Part shown: one piece after another, positions 62,647 through 64,000 of the stretch
Layout of the letters: every line of letters begins with the position of its first letter
Position numbering within the stretch: the stretch's first letter is position 1
Assembly: GCF_036237315.1 (NCBI RefSeq)
Contig: NZ_CP108356.1
Location: forward strand, 3,220,501 to 3,284,500
DNA from: Streptomyces sp. NBC_01351
Lineage (GTDB): Bacteria; Actinomycetota; Actinomycetes; Streptomycetales; Streptomycetaceae
DNA: 64,000 nt
Direction of reading: 5' to 3'
The notes under the pieces: generated by a model
The model's input: the letters and a program-made list of their open reading frames with translations, nothing else
Told to the model about the DNA's origin: nothing
Databases searched by the model: none
Made by a program: the position numbers and the translations under genes

Positions 62647-63051
62647 ATGGACCTCACCGTGGTTGCGTACGTCATCTACCTGCTCATCAGCATCGGCCTC
62701 ACCATCTGGGTGGCCCGCACGCTCAGCCGCAACGGCCGCGTCTTCATCGGCGACGTGCTCGCGGGGAACGAGAAGCTCGCCGACGCCGTCAACCAGCTCC
62801 TCGTGGTGGGCTTCTACCTCGTGAACATCGGCTTCGTGACCCTCTTCCTGCGCTCGGCGAAGGAGATCACCACGGCCCGCGACCTCTTCGAGGCGCTGTC
62901 GGTCAAGCTCGGTGTCGTCCTGCTGGTGCTCGGGGTCATGCACCTCGGCAACGTGTGGGTGCTCAACAAGATGCGGCGCCGCGGGATCATGGAGCGCCAG
63001 CAGACCCCGCCGGTCGCCCCGCAGGGGTGGACCGCGCCGGCCGGGGCCTGA
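62647..63051 (+). CDS. Small multi-pass membrane protein
   Basis: This is a 134-residue membrane protein with three predicted helices: LTVVAYVIYLLISIGLTIWV (about 3-22), NQLLVVGFYLVNIGFVTLFL (about 50-70) and LVLGVMHLGNVWVLNKMR (about 92-110). No family that I can name. ATG 62647 follows GGGGGCTGGGG. It is first in a unit with the DCC protein and TetR gene, 3 bp and 11 bp apart, behind the paired operators, so it is probably repressed by the TetR product. Confidence 0.78.
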   Translation: MDLTVVAYVIYLLISIGLTIWVARTLSRNGRVFIGDVLAGNEKLADAVNQLLVVGFYLVNIGFVTLFLRSAKEITTARDLFEALSVKLGVVLLVLGVMHLGNVWVLNKMRRRGIMERQQTPPVAPQGWTAPAGA

Positions 63052-63054
63052 CCG

Positions 63055-63492
63055 GTGGCCGCGGCAGGGGTGGCGGTACGGCACCTGACCGTGCTCTACG
63101 ACGCCGACTGCCCGCTCTGCGTGCACATCCGGCACTGGCTGCTCGGCCGGCGCTGGCTGGTACCGCTACGACTGATCCCCGCCGCGTCCTTCGAGGCGCG
63201 GCGGCGGTTCCCACAGCTCGACCACGAGTCCACCCTCCGCGAGATCACCGTCGTGGGGGACTCGGGCCAGGTGTGGAGGGGGACGGACGCCTTCATCGTC
63301 TGTCTGTGGGCCCTGGCCGAGCACCGGCCGCGGGCCAACTGGCTGGCCACCGCGGCCGGCCGGCCCTTCGCCCGGGCCGCCATGTACACGGCCTCCGCCT
63401 GGCGGCAGGCGGTACGCACCGAGGGCGGCCCGGGCAACGAAGCGGAGCTGGAGGGACCGGCCTGTGACGACCACTGCCCCGTCCCCCGATAG
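63055..63492 (+). CDS. DCC-family thiol-disulfide oxidoreductase (DUF393)
   Basis: This is a 145-residue protein of the DUF393/DCC family. The signature V-L-Y-D-A-D-C-P-L-C (residues 13-22) places the D-x-D-C-x-x-C redox pair, and LREITVVGDSGQVWRGTDAF is typical of the family. It ends with WRQAVRTEGGPGNEA and a Cys-containing tail. The start is GTG 63055, 3 bp past the membrane gene, so it is co-transcribed. The family is thought to act in thiol-disulfide exchange, partly with respiratory membranes; the partner here may be the preceding membrane protein (inference). Confidence 0.85.
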   Translation: MAAAGVAVRHLTVLYDADCPLCVHIRHWLLGRRWLVPLRLIPAASFEARRRFPQLDHESTLREITVVGDSGQVWRGTDAFIVCLWALAEHRPRANWLATAAGRPFARAAMYTASAWRQAVRTEGGPGNEAELEGPACDDHCPVPR

Positions 63493-63503
63493 GCTCATAC
63501 ACC

Positions 63504-64000
63504 GTGACTGATCAGAAGGCTCCCAAGAGCGAGCAGACCCGCACGCTCATCCTCGAGACCGCGCTCCGACTCTTCCAGGAGCGCGGCTTCGACAAGACGA
63601 CGATGCGGGGTATCGCGAAGGAGGCCGGTGTCTCGGTCGGCAACGCCTACTACTACTTCGAATCGAAGGAACACCTGGTCCAGGGGTTCTACGACCGGAT
63701 CGGCGCCGCACACCAGGCGGCCGTCCGGCCCATCCTGGACAGCGAGACCGATCTGCAGAAGCGGTACGCGGGCGTGCTGACGAGCTGGATGGACATCGCG
63801 GCTCCGTATCACGAGTTCGCCTCCCAGTTCTTCAAGAACGCCGCGGACCCGGAAAGTCCGCTCAGCCCCTTCTCCCCGGAGTCGGAGGCCGCGCGGCAGG
63901 CGGCGATCAAGATCCACCGCGAGGTGCTGGCAGGCGCGAAGACCAAGGTGCCGGCCGAACTGGCCGACGTACTGCCGGAGCTGATGTGGCTCGCGCAGAT
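63504..64000 (+). CDS. TetR-family regulator (cut by the window end)
   Basis: These are the first 165 residues of a TetR-family repressor that continues past the window. The HTH lies at about 12-58: TLILETALRLFQERGFDKTT, then MRGIAKEAGVSVGNAYYYFE. The ligand domain follows and runs off the end at 64000. The start is GTG 63504, with a -10-like TAGGCT 8 bp before it, so an extra leaderless transcript is possible. It probably binds the paired TTGAACnnGTTCAA palindromes at 62576 and 62621, controlling the membrane protein, DCC protein and itself. Ligand unknown. Confidence 0.87.
   Translation, partial: MTDQKAPKSEQTRTLILETALRLFQERGFDKTTMRGIAKEAGVSVGNAYYYFESKEHLVQGFYDRIGAAHQAAVRPILDSETDLQKRYAGVLTSWMDIAAPYHEFASQFFKNAADPESPLSPFSPESEAARQAAIKIHREVLAGAKTKVPAELADVLPELMWLAQ

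Overview
The window is a piece of a Streptomyces chromosome. Base composition is very high in GC, genes are dense with strong third-position GC, and the gene set is typical of the genus: afsQ1-afsQ2-sigQ, a class F sortase, several ECF sigma factors, a PspC small protein and a sdhCDAB operon. Gene content and order resemble the S. coelicolor region from about SCO4855 to SCO4920, as far as I remember it. I see no tRNA, rRNA, CRISPR array, prophage or transposase gene.

Layout. 0.1-6 kb: a DeoR-family regulator, an LpdA-type flavoprotein, a gamma-glutamylcyclotransferase-like protein, purine nucleoside phosphorylase and a phosphosugar mutase. 6-7.6 kb: a gene-free block that is one long imperfect inverted repeat. 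7.6-11.3 kb: a lipoprotein, afsQ2 and afsQ1, divergent from sigQ across a perfect AfsQ1-type box. 11.5-17 kb: a secreted beta-helix protein, a uridine-kinase-like protein, two overlapping aldehyde dehydrogenase genes (one lacking the catalytic half) and deoC. 17-24 kb: a surface protein beside a class F sortase, a calcium-binding repeat protein, VanZ, PspC, a lipoprotein and adenosine deaminase. 24-33.6 kb: an alpha/beta hydrolase with a TTA codon, a cupin, an ATP-grasp pseudogene broken by two copies of a short palindromic element, a LuxR-type regulator, a LysR/MFS pair, a SigG-like ECF factor and a STAS protein. 33.7-41 kb: nucleoside uptake and breakdown genes (deoA, cdd, two permeases, ATPase, BMP lipoprotein). 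41-49 kb: an M20 amidohydrolase, then a nonulosonic acid polymer locus (polysialyltransferase-like proteins, a single-frame NeuA-NeuB fusion, a DUF6716-like protein and a GT2). 49-55.6 kb: a LysE exporter, an acyl-CoA mutase large subunit, an L,D-transpeptidase, an ECF sigma factor with a membrane partner and OHCU decarboxylase. 55.7-59.2 kb: sdhCDAB with a strong terminator. 59-64 kb: a serine hydrolase, hypothetical proteins, and a three-gene unit ending in a TetR regulator cut by the window end, with paired TTGAAC-type operators in front.

The clearest system is a dispersed nucleoside salvage regulon. The palindrome CTACGCGCGTAG, or a near copy, lies in front of the phosphorylase, deoC, add, deoA, the ABC ATPase and the BMP lipoprotein genes. 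At three of these a -10 hexamer sits 6-7 nt before the start codon, which implies leaderless mRNAs. Together these genes import nucleosides, deaminate them, cleave them and feed deoxyribose phosphate into central metabolism. Other points worth a second look are the NeuA-NeuB fusion through a 15-bp tandem repeat, the double palindrome insertion in the ATP-grasp gene, the sortase with a possible LPVET substrate, and the 1.5-kb inverted repeat.
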